Below are positions 15,010-22,671 of a stretch of DNA of 25,432 bases, piece by piece (position 1 is the stretch's first letter; each line of letters starts with the position of its first letter). A program made the position numbers and the translations under genes. The notes beneath the pieces were generated by a model, which was not told the DNA's origin, searched no databases, and saw only the letters and a program-made list of their open reading frames with translations. The stretch is from an uncultured Collinsella sp. (GTDB lineage: Bacteria; Actinomycetota; Coriobacteriia; Coriobacteriales; Coriobacteriaceae): assembly GCA_902469555.1 (NCBI GenBank), contig CABRDB010000006.1:1-25432 (forward strand), in the 5' to 3' direction.

Positions 15010-15978
15010 ATGAACGCACACGATCTGATCAAAGAGGCAATTGCCGAGAAGGGCAAGTTCGACAGCGTCTACTGGATTGCTTGCGGTGGCTCCATGATCG
15101 ATTTGATCCCGGCTCACGAGCTTCTGCAGCGCGAGGCAACCACCTTCACTTCGTATATCTATACGGCTCGCGAGTTCGATATCATGCGCCCGCGCCGCTT
15201 GGGTGAGAAATCCCTGGTCATTGCTTGCAGCCACAGTGGCAACACCCCCGAGGTCGTCGAGGGCTGTGAGATTGCCCTTGCTGCCGGCGCTACGGTGATC
15301 GCCCAGACCGACAACGCTGGATCCAAGATTGACTCCGGCAAGTGGACCACGTGGGTCTACCCGTGGGGCGAGGGCGTGCCGCAGGCCGAGGTCCCCGCTG
15401 GCATTTCGCTGTCGCTTGCGGCCGAGCTGCTCGATCAGCAGGAGGGCTACGCCGATCTTGCCGATATGTATGCCGGTATCGCCGAGATGGATAAGATTCT
15501 TCCTCCGGCACGCGAGAAGGTAAATGCCGAGCTGGGCGATCGTTTTGCCAAGCTTTGCCAGGAGCACGAGTTCTTCTACATTCTGGGCAGCGGTCCCAAC
15601 TTTAGCCAGACCTACGGTTTCGCTATCTGCTCTCTTATGGAGATGCAGTGGCAGCACTGCAGCTACATCCACTCTGCCGAGTACTTCCACGGCCCCTTCG
15701 AGGCTACTCAGGATGGCGTTTTTTACTTCCTGCAGATGGGCTCCAGCGAGTGCCGTGCTATGGACGAGCGCGCCCTGGCGTTCCTTAAGACGCATACCGA
15801 TACGCTGATGGTGCTTGATGCCAAGGAGTACGGTATGGAAGCCGTGCCGGCGAGCGTCCGTGCCTATCTGGACCCGGTGCTGTTCTACGCCATGAACTGC
15901 GAGCTGCGCGCCGCACGCGGCAAGGTGTTTGATCACGATCCCGATTTCCGCCGCTATATGGGTGTTGTCGAGTACTAG
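15010..15978 (+). CDS. frlB: SIS-domain deglycase, FrlB/FraB-like
   Basis: A 322-residue double-SIS protein. FrlB-type enzymes split fructoselysine 6-phosphate into glucose 6-phosphate and lysine. Recognisable parts are YWIACGGSMIDLIPA, the phosphate-binding CSHSGNTPEVVEG (73-85), ILGSGPNFSQTYG, LMEMQWQHCSYIHSAEYFHGPFE (shown here from 209) and the family ending DFRRYMGVVEY. Glu211 and His227, 16 residues apart, match in position and spacing the Glu and His reported as base and acid in Salmonella FraB, as I recall. ATG 15010 follows AAAGGAA; a longer frame from 14941 lacks a ribosome site. It lies between the epimerase and the kinase, as in frl loci. The true amine (lysine, asparagine or another) cannot be told. 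Confidence 0.88.
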   Translation: MNAHDLIKEAIAEKGKFDSVYWIACGGSMIDLIPAHELLQREATTFTSYIYTAREFDIMRPRRLGEKSLVIACSHSGNTPEVVEGCEIALAAGATVIAQTDNAGSKIDSGKWTTWVYPWGEGVPQAEVPAGISLSLAAELLDQQEGYADLADMYAGIAEMDKILPPAREKVNAELGDRFAKLCQEHEFFYILGSGPNFSQTYGFAICSLMEMQWQHCSYIHSAEYFHGPFEATQDGVFYFLQMGSSECRAMDERALAFLKTHTDTLMVLDAKEYGMEAVPASVRAYLDPVLFYAMNCELRAARGKVFDHDPDFRRYMGVVEY

Positions 15979-15992
15979 AAGGGGCAAAGGCC

Positions 15993-16856
15993 ATGGCATT
16001 TAACGTTAACGCGCTCGGATTTGGCGACAACGTCGTCGATCGCTACGAGCATATCCACACCATGTATCCCGGCGGCAATGCGGTGAACTTCGCCGTTTAT
16101 GCCAAGAAATGCGGTGCCGCACGCTCTGCATACATGGGCATTTTTGGCAATGACGCCGCTGCCGAGCATGTCATTGCAAGCCTCGAGGATGAGGGTATCG
16201 AGCTTGACAAGTGCGAGCAGATGATTGGCGAGAACGGAGCGGCTCGCGTGACCGTCGTTGACGGTGACCGTGTCTTCCTCGGCTCCAACGAGGGCGGTAT
16301 CCGTGGCGATGCGCGCTATGTTCTCGATCGCTTTGACCTTTCGTACATGAAGCAGTTCGATGTGGTTCATTCGGGCAACTATTGCTTCACCGAGCGCGAG
16401 CTGCCCAAGTTGAAGGCTGCGGGCGTCACGGTCTCTTTTGACTTTTCGGACGACTCCACCGACGAGTACTACGAGCAGATTGCGCCCTATGTCGATTTTG
16501 CTTTCTTTAGTGCGGCGGATGCCGCGAGTGAGGACGAGATTCGCGAGCGTCTGGCATGGGTGAAGGGTCTGGGTCCGCGTTTTGTGTCGGCTACGGCGGG
16601 CGCCGAGGGCTGCATTGCTTACGACGGCGAGCGTTATTACCGCCAGCTGGCTAAACCGGTAACGGACATGAAGGACACCATGGGGGCGGGCGACTCGTTC
16701 CTCACCTCGTTTTTGATGTGCTATCTCGATTCCGCCAAGCGTGGCGAGGATGGCGCCGAGGCCATCGAGCGCGCGCTCGACTTTGCTGCCGGGTTTGCCT
16801 CGACCGTGTGCGGCATGGAAGGTTCTTGGGGCCACGGAGCACCAATCGTCGAATAG
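15993..16856 (+). CDS. frlD: PfkB-family kinase, FrlD-like
   Basis: A 287-residue ribokinase-type kinase. FrlD phosphorylates fructoselysine at C6 before the deglycase acts. The N-terminal GFGDNVVDRYEHIHTMYPGG and PGGNAVNFAVYAKKCG match FrlD closely, including the GGN sugar-binding motif (27-29). The C-terminal DTMGAGDSF holds the catalytic base Asp234. SFDFSD and AYDGERYYRQ also fit E. coli FrlD. It starts 14 bp after the deglycase stop, preceded by AAGGGG. The order epimerase-deglycase-kinase is the same as in frl operons. A terminator-like hairpin follows before the second kinase. Confidence 0.87.
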   Translation: MAFNVNALGFGDNVVDRYEHIHTMYPGGNAVNFAVYAKKCGAARSAYMGIFGNDAAAEHVIASLEDEGIELDKCEQMIGENGAARVTVVDGDRVFLGSNEGGIRGDARYVLDRFDLSYMKQFDVVHSGNYCFTERELPKLKAAGVTVSFDFSDDSTDEYYEQIAPYVDFAFFSAADAASEDEIRERLAWVKGLGPRFVSATAGAEGCIAYDGERYYRQLAKPVTDMKDTMGAGDSFLTSFLMCYLDSAKRGEDGAEAIERALDFAAGFASTVCGMEGSWGHGAPIVE

Positions 16857-16926
16857 CTTAAGAAAGCGTACGGCGGTCTGGCTATGAGGCCTTGGACAGC
16901 CGATGCAAAACAATAAGCGAAACGCG

Positions 16927-16960
16927 AAAAGGGGGCTCGCCATGTGGTGGGTCCCCTTTT
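16927..16960 (+). terminator. Internal terminator/attenuator between the two kinases
   Basis: AAAAGGGG (16927-16934) pairs with CCCCTTTT (16953-16960), with further GC pairing possible inside. It lies within the operon and would lower expression of the genes behind it. Confidence 0.6.
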
Positions 16961-16977
16961 GAACATTGGAGAAGACC

Positions 16978-17778
16978 ATGGGTATTAAAGCGTGTGCGGC
17001 TGGTTTTTGCTGTGCGGACGTCTATCAAAACATCGGCGTGTTCTATCCGACTGGTAATGGCATTGACTGGGGTATCCATCTTGCACGAATGGGCGTTTCG
17101 GTATCCGCCGTGTCGGTTGTCGGCAAGGACGAGTACGGAGACAAGATGAGAGAGGCGCTGGCCGCCGAGGGGTTCGATATCTCACATCTACGGGTGGAGG
17201 ATGGCGACACCTCGGTGATGCTCATGGCATTGAAAGACGGCGTCGATCGCGTGCATCTCGAGGCAATCGATGGCGTAATGGAGACATATCGACCGAATGA
17301 AGACGACCGGGCGTTTATCCTGGAGCATGACATCATTCATACCGACCTGTTTGGCAATTGTTTGGACCTCCTGCCCGAATGGCATGATGCGGGCAAGACG
17401 GTGGTTATGGACTTCTCGGTGTTCAGCCATGATCCCGAATATGCCTGTGAGGCTCATTTTCCTTACGTAGACTATGCGTTCATGTCGTTTGAAGAGGACA
17501 CTTCGGAGCTACGAGACTGGGTACGCCACGTACAGGAGTTGGGACCGCGGGTGGCAGTTGCCACGCTTGGCGAGAAGGGAAGCATTGCCTATGACGGTGA
17601 GCGCTTCTATGAGTGCGGAATCGTACCGGCGGAGAAGGTCGTTAATACCGTGGGTGCCGGCGACTCGTATATCGCCGGGTTTACCAAGGGCGTGATCGAT
17701 GGCCTTGATATTCCGGCGTGTATGAAGGCGGGCGCTGAGCTGTCGTCCCGAGTGATTGGTTCGTTTGAGCCGTACTAG
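16978..17778 (+). CDS. Second PfkB-family kinase, divergent FrlD paralogue
   Basis: A 266-residue ribokinase-fold protein, similar to the kinase before it and to FrlD (HAGKTVVMDFS-like DAGKTVVMDFS, TLGEKGSIAYDGERFYECG, NTVGAGDSYIAGF with catalytic Asp229). The sugar-binding PGGNAVN motif of the neighbour is PTGNGIDWG (24-32) here, so one glycine is lost and the pocket is changed. It lacks a C-terminal extension seen in kinase 1. TTGGAGAAG supports ATG 16978. A second kinase suggests a second substrate, a different phosphorylation position or an altered regulatory role. The hairpin upstream suggests a lower expression level than the first kinase. Confidence 0.85.
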   Translation: MGIKACAAGFCCADVYQNIGVFYPTGNGIDWGIHLARMGVSVSAVSVVGKDEYGDKMREALAAEGFDISHLRVEDGDTSVMLMALKDGVDRVHLEAIDGVMETYRPNEDDRAFILEHDIIHTDLFGNCLDLLPEWHDAGKTVVMDFSVFSHDPEYACEAHFPYVDYAFMSFEEDTSELRDWVRHVQELGPRVAVATLGEKGSIAYDGERFYECGIVPAEKVVNTVGAGDSYIAGFTKGVIDGLDIPACMKAGAELSSRVIGSFEPY

Positions 17779-17805
17779 GGTCAAATGCCTGGAAAGGAGT
17801 ACGAA

Positions 17806-18666
17806 ATGGTTATCGACATGTTGGTCCATCCTATGCTCTACGGCGAGATCTGTACGCCGGGTGATGAGCCTGATGGATTCGGTTTTTGGTCACGAGAATT
17901 TGGTATGGGGCATATGGGCCCCATGGATTGGGATGAGCTTCAAGTCGAGATGGACGTCTGCGATGTGCAGAAGAGCGTGCTCATGCCGCTCGATGTAACC
18001 ACGGCATGCGGAGGGCATTTTGGCACCAATGACCAGATTGCCATGCTGGTTGCCGCGCATCCCGATCGTCTGTGGGGATTTGCGAGCGTAGATCCGCAGG
18101 TGAGCGGTGCCGCAGGCGAATTGGAGCGCGCCTTTACCGAGTTGGGGGCAAAGGGGCTTTGCCTGCATCCGGCAAAGCAGGGTTTTGCCCCCGATGATGC
18201 TGTGGCCGAGCCGCTTTACGAGCTGTGCGAGCGCTATAACAAGCCGGTGGTTTTCCATGCCGGTATGTCTTGGGAGCCGGGCGCAGAGCTCTCGCGCAGT
18301 AACCCGCTTGCATTTGAGCACACAATCGCAACGCATCCAAATGTGCGTTTTAGTTTGACCCACTTTGGCTGGCCCTGGGTGCGCGAGACCGTGGCGATGC
18401 TGCTCAAGTATCCCAACTGCTACACGGACACCTCTATCACTTACATCGATTCGCCCGAGGAGATGATGCAGCGTCTTTTCACGGTCGATATGGGGCCGCT
18501 GTGGTATGAGCGCGCGCTATCGCACCAAGTGATGTTCGCCAGCAATACGCCGCGCTTCCGTGCATTCAAACTCAAGCGGGCGCTCGATACCGTGCCCATG
18601 CGCGATGATGCGCGAGAAAGGCTCTACTGGGGTAATGCCCTGCGTTTTCTTGAAGGGGATGAGTGA
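17806..18666 (+). CDS. Amidohydrolase 2 (ACMSD-like) family protein with degenerate metal ligands
   Basis: A 286-residue TIM-barrel protein of the amidohydrolase-2 family, which includes decarboxylases and hydrolases. Conserved blocks are GFASVDPQ, GLCLHPAKQGFAPDD, PVVFHAGMSW (His151), SLTHFGWPW (His186) and YTDTS. The N-terminal motif, usually Asp-x-His-x-His, reads MVIDMLVHP, so the first His is Leu6. The late Asp of the usual GSDxP motif is Asn246 in MFASNTPRF. Two metal ligands are thus missing, so a normal zinc hydrolase reaction is doubtful; a lyase, isomerase or binding role is possible. AAAGGAG (17793-17799) sets ATG 17806. It belongs to the same operon: 27 bp after kinase 2 and 2 bp before the next gene. 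Confidence 0.85.
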   Translation: MVIDMLVHPMLYGEICTPGDEPDGFGFWSREFGMGHMGPMDWDELQVEMDVCDVQKSVLMPLDVTTACGGHFGTNDQIAMLVAAHPDRLWGFASVDPQVSGAAGELERAFTELGAKGLCLHPAKQGFAPDDAVAEPLYELCERYNKPVVFHAGMSWEPGAELSRSNPLAFEHTIATHPNVRFSLTHFGWPWVRETVAMLLKYPNCYTDTSITYIDSPEEMMQRLFTVDMGPLWYERALSHQVMFASNTPRFRAFKLKRALDTVPMRDDARERLYWGNALRFLEGDE

Positions 18667-18668
18667 AC

Positions 18669-19097
18669 ATGGTGACGCTCGAGACATTGAGCTATCTATC
18701 GACTGCTCCGGACCAGTTCATCGATATTACCGAGGACGTGCACGCTGCCATCGAACGCAGCTCGGTGACCAATGGCTTGGCGGCGATTATTTTGTCGCAT
18801 ACGACCTGCGGAATCGTGGTAAACGAGGGGCTGCCCTGCGTGGAGACGGATCTTATGGAGACGCTTGATCGCATCGCCCCACTCGATGCCCCCTATGCGC
18901 ATGCACACTTCCTGCCGAGCTATGGAGCCACCGGTAACAACTCCTGTGGGCATATCAAGAGCATGATTTGTGGAAACAGTTGCTTCTTTCCCGTCCAAGA
19001 TGGCCACATCGTGTGCGGAGGTGCCCAGAACATCTATCTTGCGGAGTTTGACGGTCCGCAGAAGCGAAAAGTGTACGTCGAGGTGCTGGGGGAGTAA
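18669..19097 (+). CDS. yjbQ: YjbQ (UPF0047) family protein
   Basis: A 142-residue protein of the YjbQ family. Members have weak thiamine-phosphate synthase activity, but their real role is unclear. Motifs are SHTTCGIVVNEGLP (normally HTTAxxxINE), a His-containing stretch YAHAHFLPSYGATGNNSCGHIKS, GNSCFFPVQDGHIVCGGAQNIYLAEFDGP and RKVYVEVLGE. The usual GxWQ is GGAQ here. The start at ATG 18669 lies 2 bp after the stop of the amidohydrolase, so it is the last intact operon gene. Its linkage with sugar-amine genes hints at a reaction on a phosphorylated pathway product. An IS3-type remnant begins 15 bp downstream. Confidence 0.85.
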   Translation: MVTLETLSYLSTAPDQFIDITEDVHAAIERSSVTNGLAAIILSHTTCGIVVNEGLPCVETDLMETLDRIAPLDAPYAHAHFLPSYGATGNNSCGHIKSMICGNSCFFPVQDGHIVCGGAQNIYLAEFDGPQKRKVYVEVLGE

Positions 19098-19111
19098 CGT
19101 CCCTGCAATAA

Positions 19112-19240
19112 TGAACTGCACCCCAAAACTTGGACGGCTTAAATAAGAACTACGCCGCAAGGGACTGGCTCCGGAACTCCTCCGGGGTCAGTCCCTTCAG
19201 TTTAGTCTGCGTCCTCTGCCAGGTGATCCGTTGTATTATC
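19112..19240 (-). mobile_element. Right-end remnant of an IS3-family (IS150-like) element
   Basis: TGAACTGCACCCCAAAACTT (19112-19131) resembles an IS3-family terminal inverted repeat. The minus strand then reads QRITWQRTQTKLKGLTPEEF and RSQSLAA before a TAG at 19152-19150. This is the typical C-terminus of an OrfB transposase. The reading frame loses similarity beyond about 19240, where it joins kinase-like DNA. All of the left part of the element is missing, so it is dead. Confidence 0.75.
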
Positions 19241-19335
19241 CGGGCGGAAGCGTGTCGCAAGTCGTGGAAGCCGCCAAGCGCAGTTCACGCGCTGCATTTT
19301 TTGCGGTGCCTGGGCCGGTGATCTCGGGCTGATTG

Positions 19336-20422
19336 ACCGAGATTTCACTCACACCATGCGTCGCAAGGCGGCGCTGCGCTTGGACGACCTCAAGCTTTTT
19401 CACTTCATTACGAGCGAGGGAGGGGGGGTTTATCTCAACGACCGTACGACTGCGGACATTGCCGATTCACTTCTCTTTAATTGCTTACCGGATGCGATGG
19501 CCATCGGCGGTTCGGCTGCCGATCGGGGCGCTTCGGGCGAGCTTGCCGATGAGGTCTGCGAGCGTCGCAGCGTGCGGCTGAGGCGACGGGGCTCACGGCA
19601 GGGACACCTGTCTTAGTGGGAACGGGCGACTCTGGTGCTGAGGCCATTTCGACGGGTGTATTCCGTCCCGGCGATATGATGGTTCAGTTGGGGAGCACGG
19701 CGTATTTCATCTACTTAGCTGATCATATGGTCGATGATGCCCGCCTGTGGTCAGGGACGTTTATCATTCCCGGAACTTACGGGATCTGCGCGGGGACCAA
19801 TACGGCGGGTGCGCTCACATCGTGGCTGCGCCAAGAGCTGTATCGCGACGCCGTAGAGGCCGAGGGTCACGGTGGCCCCGATGCATATTCGGTTATGGCG
19901 CATGATGCCGCCGACGTGGCGCCGGGTGCCGATGGGCTCCTGTGTCTGCCGTACTTTGCGGGGGAGCGTACTCCGCTCAACGATCCCGAGGCGCGTGGCG
20001 TCTTCTTTGGCTTGATCGGAAGGCATACGCGAGCCCATATGGTTCGCGCCGCCTTGGAAGGCGTCGCGTATACCGTTGCATCCCATGTCGACATTATCGA
20101 GCGAGAGCATGGACTGCCAATTGGGCGCATTATGCTTGTCGGAGGTGGAACCAAGAATCCAGTTTGGATGCAGGCTATCGCCGACGTATGCGGGCGCGAG
20201 GTCTCGGTTGCCAAGGTTACGATGGGCGCATGCTTCGGCGATGCCATCATGGCAGCTCTCGCAGGAGGCGCCTATGCATCATGGGATGAGCTCGCTCAAG
20301 TCCTTGGCGTTGCGCAAACAATCGTGCCCGATATGGCTGCCCACGAGTTATATGCGTCGCGTCGTCATATCTTTGACGAATTGTATTCACGCAACCGTGA
20401 TCTCATGCACGAATTGGTGTAA
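19336..20422 (+). pseudogene. FGGY carbohydrate kinase (xylulokinase-like), 5'-truncated and frameshifted
   Basis: The C-terminal domain of an FGGY sugar kinase is well kept from 19616: VGTGDSGAEAISTG, MMVQLGSTAYFIYL, CLPYFAGERTPLNDPEARGV, then IMLVGGGTKNPVWMQAIADV and GACFGDAIMAALAGGAY. The preceding stretch GASGELADEVCERR (to about 19570) is in another frame; similarity resumes as AAEATGLTAGTPVLVG, so a small indel lies near 19565-19575. Upstream of 19336 the kinase cannot be recognised and the N-terminal half is missing, apparently lost with the IS3 event. A G7 run lies at 19422-19428. It may have been the last gene of the upstream operon. A functional C-terminal-only protein from 19616 is unlikely. 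Confidence 0.8.
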
Positions 20423-20449
20423 TGCTGCCGAATTGTACTGCCTACTAAT

Positions 20450-20490
20450 AGGGACTGCGTTGTGCGATTCGCATGTCCCTTGGCATTTTT
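20450..20490 (+). terminator. Terminator between the kinase pseudogene and tatD
   Basis: AGGGAC (20450-20455) pairs with GTCCCT (20475-20480), with an inner GCG/CGC pair, followed by TTGGCATTTTTG. It is placed between convergent genes and may serve the plus-strand operon. Confidence 0.5.
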
Positions 20491-20501
20491 GCCCACAGGG
20501 G

Positions 20502-21284
20502 TTAGCGAAGGTCAAAAACAGAGTGCGCATTTGCTAAAACTACCGACTCGATGCGCTTTGCGTCACAGTTTTTGAGTGAGGCAATGCGCATCGAGGTCCT
20601 TGCGAGCGATTTGATGAGCGACTGCGCGCTTGTTTCTGTGTTTGGCTCGGCCGGCGCATCGGTCTCGAGCAGTTGACGGTCGAGTGGAATCTGTCGGGCA
20701 TATTCGCGACCGCGCTTGGTGGCGAGCATGCGCTCGCTGACGGAAAAATAACAGCCTGCATCGCGCGCGCGGACGAGTTCGTCCGAGGTGCCGCTAAACC
20801 AGTGGAAGATGATAACGGGGGAGTCGGGCCTTGGGGTGAGCGATCCGTGCGACTCGAGGACGTCCAGTACGGTTCCTGCCGAACGAACGGCGTGAATTGA
20901 TATTACGCGCCCGGCAAGAGGATGCTGCACAAGTGCATCGCAGAGCCGGTCAAGTGCCTGTATTTGTAACGGCTCGCTTCCAGCAAAGCGTGCGGAAAAG
21001 TCGAGCCCGATCTCGCCGATAAAACGCTCTTGTGCAGCAACTTCGCAAAGCAGATCGATTTCGGTAGCGCTGCATCGGCTGTCGGCGAGCCACCAGGGAT
21101 GGAGGCCGACGCCCGCGATGATGCTCGGGCGGTGACTGGCACGTGTTTTTGCTGCCGCGAAGTCGCGTGGGTCGACGCCGCAGTCAAATAGACCCAGACC
21201 CAGTGCCCTCGTCTCATCGGCAACGGTATCCGGGCAGGCCATCAAATCAAGATGACAGTGTGCATCAAACAGCTGCGGCTCCAT
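20502..21284 (-). CDS. tatD: TatD-family metal-dependent hydrolase/DNase
   Basis: A 260-residue TIM-barrel protein of the TatD family, linked to DNase activity on 3' ends and to DNA repair. Metal motifs are FDAHCHLDL (HxH), VGLHPWW, FIGEIGLDFS (Glu), SIHAVRSAG, VIIFHWFSG and LLETDAPAEP (Asp). The start is ATG 21284: an upstream extension in the same frame would overlap tcdA. It lies 13 bp behind the tcdA stop on the same strand, so the two are probably cotranscribed. The region between the two His motifs is slightly divergent from E. coli TatD, and substrate identity is not known. Confidence 0.9.
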   Translation of the reverse strand: MEPQLFDAHCHLDLMACPDTVADETRALGLGLFDCGVDPRDFAAAKTRASHRPSIIAGVGLHPWWLADSRCSATEIDLLCEVAAQERFIGEIGLDFSARFAGSEPLQIQALDRLCDALVQHPLAGRVISIHAVRSAGTVLDVLESHGSLTPRPDSPVIIFHWFSGTSDELVRARDAGCYFSVSERMLATKRGREYARQIPLDRQLLETDAPAEPNTETSAQSLIKSLARTSMRIASLKNCDAKRIESVVLANAHSVFDLR

Positions 21285-21297
21285 CGCGGCATCCCTG

Positions 21298-22092
21298 CTA
21301 GTCCAAGCGCTGGCCGTCGGCGCGCACGTGCTCGGTACCGCGCTCACTGATCTGGCGGATAACCTCGCCGGCAATCATCTGACCCATGATGGGCGGCATA
21401 AAGCTGGCGGTTCCGAGCTCGGTACGCTCGTGGATGTTGGAAGGGTCGCGGGGCTGTGTCTTAACCGATTCCTCGCAGCTAAACAGTACGTGTAGGCTCT
21501 TGATTCCGCGCTTCTTACATTCTTTGCGCATGATGCGGCTCATGGGGTCACGTACCGTATCGAAAATGTCGGCAAAGCGGAGGCACTCGGGATGGAGCTT
21601 GTTGGCCCCGCCCATGGAGCTAACCAAACGAATGTCGTGGTCCTGAGCATATTTGGCAATGGTGAGCTTGGCCGAGATGGTGTCGATGGCGTCGACGACG
21701 TAGTCGAGCTTGCCGTCCGTCTGCTCCAAAACGCTCGCGAAGAACTCGTCGATATTGTCGCTCAACAGGTATTCGGTGCGCTTGATGACGGTGGCGGCGG
21801 GATTGATGTCGTGGATCATGGCTTCCATAACATCGACCTTGCGCTTGCCGATGGTGCTGTGAAAGGCGATAGCCTGGCGATTGATATTGCTGGGCGCGAT
21901 GATGTCCTTGTCCAGAATGACGAAATGACCGATGCCGCCGCGGGCGAGTGCCTCGCAGCAGTTGGAGCCCACGCCTCCGCAGCCGAGCACCAGCACCGTA
22001 GCATCGGCGAGCTTATCGAGTGCCTCGCGGCCCATAATGATCTCGAGCTTGGTGTCGCGTGTCTCGACGAGAGCGGCAGCGGTTTCGGTCAT
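21298..22092 (-). CDS. tcdA: tRNA threonylcarbamoyladenosine dehydratase
   Basis: An E1/ThiF-like enzyme that uses ATP to turn t6A37 in tRNA into its cyclic form. The 264-residue protein has the nucleotide-binding VLVLGCGGVGSNCCEALARGG, LDKDIIAPSNINRQ, VDAIDTISAKLTIAKYA, SSMGGANKLHPE and GTASFMPPIMGQMIAG motifs of TcdA (formerly YgdL/CsdL). The second ATG (22092) is the better start, since GGAGG sits directly against the first ATG (22098) but 6 nt before the second. It is followed by tatD. The 276 bp to the next plus-strand gene hold two promoters in the other direction. Confidence 0.93.
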   Translation of the reverse strand: MTETAAALVETRDTKLEIIMGREALDKLADATVLVLGCGGVGSNCCEALARGGIGHFVILDKDIIAPSNINRQAIAFHSTIGKRKVDVMEAMIHDINPAATVIKRTEYLLSDNIDEFFASVLEQTDGKLDYVVDAIDTISAKLTIAKYAQDHDIRLVSSMGGANKLHPECLRFADIFDTVRDPMSRIMRKECKKRGIKSLHVLFSCEESVKTQPRDPSNIHERTELGTASFMPPIMGQMIAGEVIRQISERGTEHVRADGQRLD

Positions 22093-22179
22093 AGACATCC
22101 TCCGATGGGGAAGCGAATCGTGTTTTAGCTATTGCCATTATAGGTATTATCGCGATTCCATTTGAGCCCTAGGGGCTTG

Positions 22180-22208
22180 TTGAAATGAGGCAGTGATTCG
22201 CATAAGAT
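22180..22208 (+). promoter_or_regulatory. Promoter of a possible small RNA
   Basis: TTGAAA (22180-22185), 17-bp spacer, TAAGAT (22203-22208). Transcription would start at about 22215, followed by two hairpins and a T8 run, with no open reading frame of note. Confidence 0.5.
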
Positions 22209-22214
22209 GAAGCA

Positions 22215-22310
22215 GATGGCACCCGTTGCAGCGGGTTGGCCAACTCCCAAACACGTTTGTAGCGTGAGAAGTGGCCGTCTTCGCATTACGCGGAGGCGGC
22301 TATTTTTTTT
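22215..22310 (+). ncRNA. Possible ~95-nt small RNA or leader with terminator
   Basis: The first stem is ACCCG (22221-22225) with CGGGT (22232-22236). The last is an 11-bp stem 22274-22284/22290-22300 (two G-U pairs) followed by eight T's at 22303-22310. The terminator cannot serve an upstream plus-strand gene, because the nearest ones upstream (tcdA, tatD) lie on the other strand. It does not match a riboswitch that I know. It may be an independent RNA or an attenuated leader for sdpR-sdpI. Confidence 0.45.
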
Positions 22311-22320
22311 GAGTACAAGA

Positions 22321-22358
22321 TTAGACAGTTAGACAAACATCTAAATATCGAGTATAGT
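22321..22358 (+). promoter_or_regulatory. sdpR promoter with overlapping operator
   Basis: TAGACA (22330-22335), 17 bp, TATAGT (22353-22358). TTAGACA occurs twice (22321-22327 and 22329-22335). The second copy forms TTAGA-N6-TCTAA (22329-22344), a dyad overlapping the -35. ArsR-type repressors commonly bind their own promoter in this way. Confidence 0.55.
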
Positions 22359-22392
22359 GTGCGCGTCATGAGAGATGATGAGAGGAGGTCTT

Positions 22393-22671
22393 ATGCCGGG
22401 AGAGGGTTTTAAGGCGCTTGCCGATCCAACGCGACGGCGCATTTTGGAGTTGCTGCGCGAGGGCAATTGCACGGCGGGGGAGCTTGCCGAGCATTTCGAT
22501 ATCAGTAAGCCGTCGCTAAGCCATCACTTGGCGACGCTCAAAAACGCCGGGTTGGTGACCGACGAGCGCCATGGCCAAAACATCGTATACAGCTTAAACA
22601 CCACCGTCATGCAGGATTTAATTGGCTGGTTTATGGGCTTTACAAACACTGAAGGTGATAAGGATGAATAA
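22393..22671 (+). CDS. sdpR: ArsR-family repressor, SdpR-like
   Basis: A 92-residue winged-helix regulator: FKALADPTRRRILELLREGNC, then TAGELAEHFDISKPSLSHHLATLKNAGLV as the helix-turn-helix. No Cys pair typical of metal-sensing ArsR proteins is present, which fits the SdpR group. AGAGGAGG (22381-22388) sets ATG 22393. It overlaps sdpI by 8 nt, so the two are coupled. In Bacillus, SdpR represses the sdpRI operon and SdpI captures it at the membrane when toxin is present; the same circuit is inferred here. Confidence 0.9.
   Translation: MPGEGFKALADPTRRRILELLREGNCTAGELAEHFDISKPSLSHHLATLKNAGLVTDERHGQNIVYSLNTTVMQDLIGWFMGFTNTEGDKDE

Noticed and set aside
14866..15999. Minus-strand open frame of 377 codons opposite the deglycase gene
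   Set aside because: It is a codon-bias shadow of the SIS gene, whose family motifs are unmistakable.
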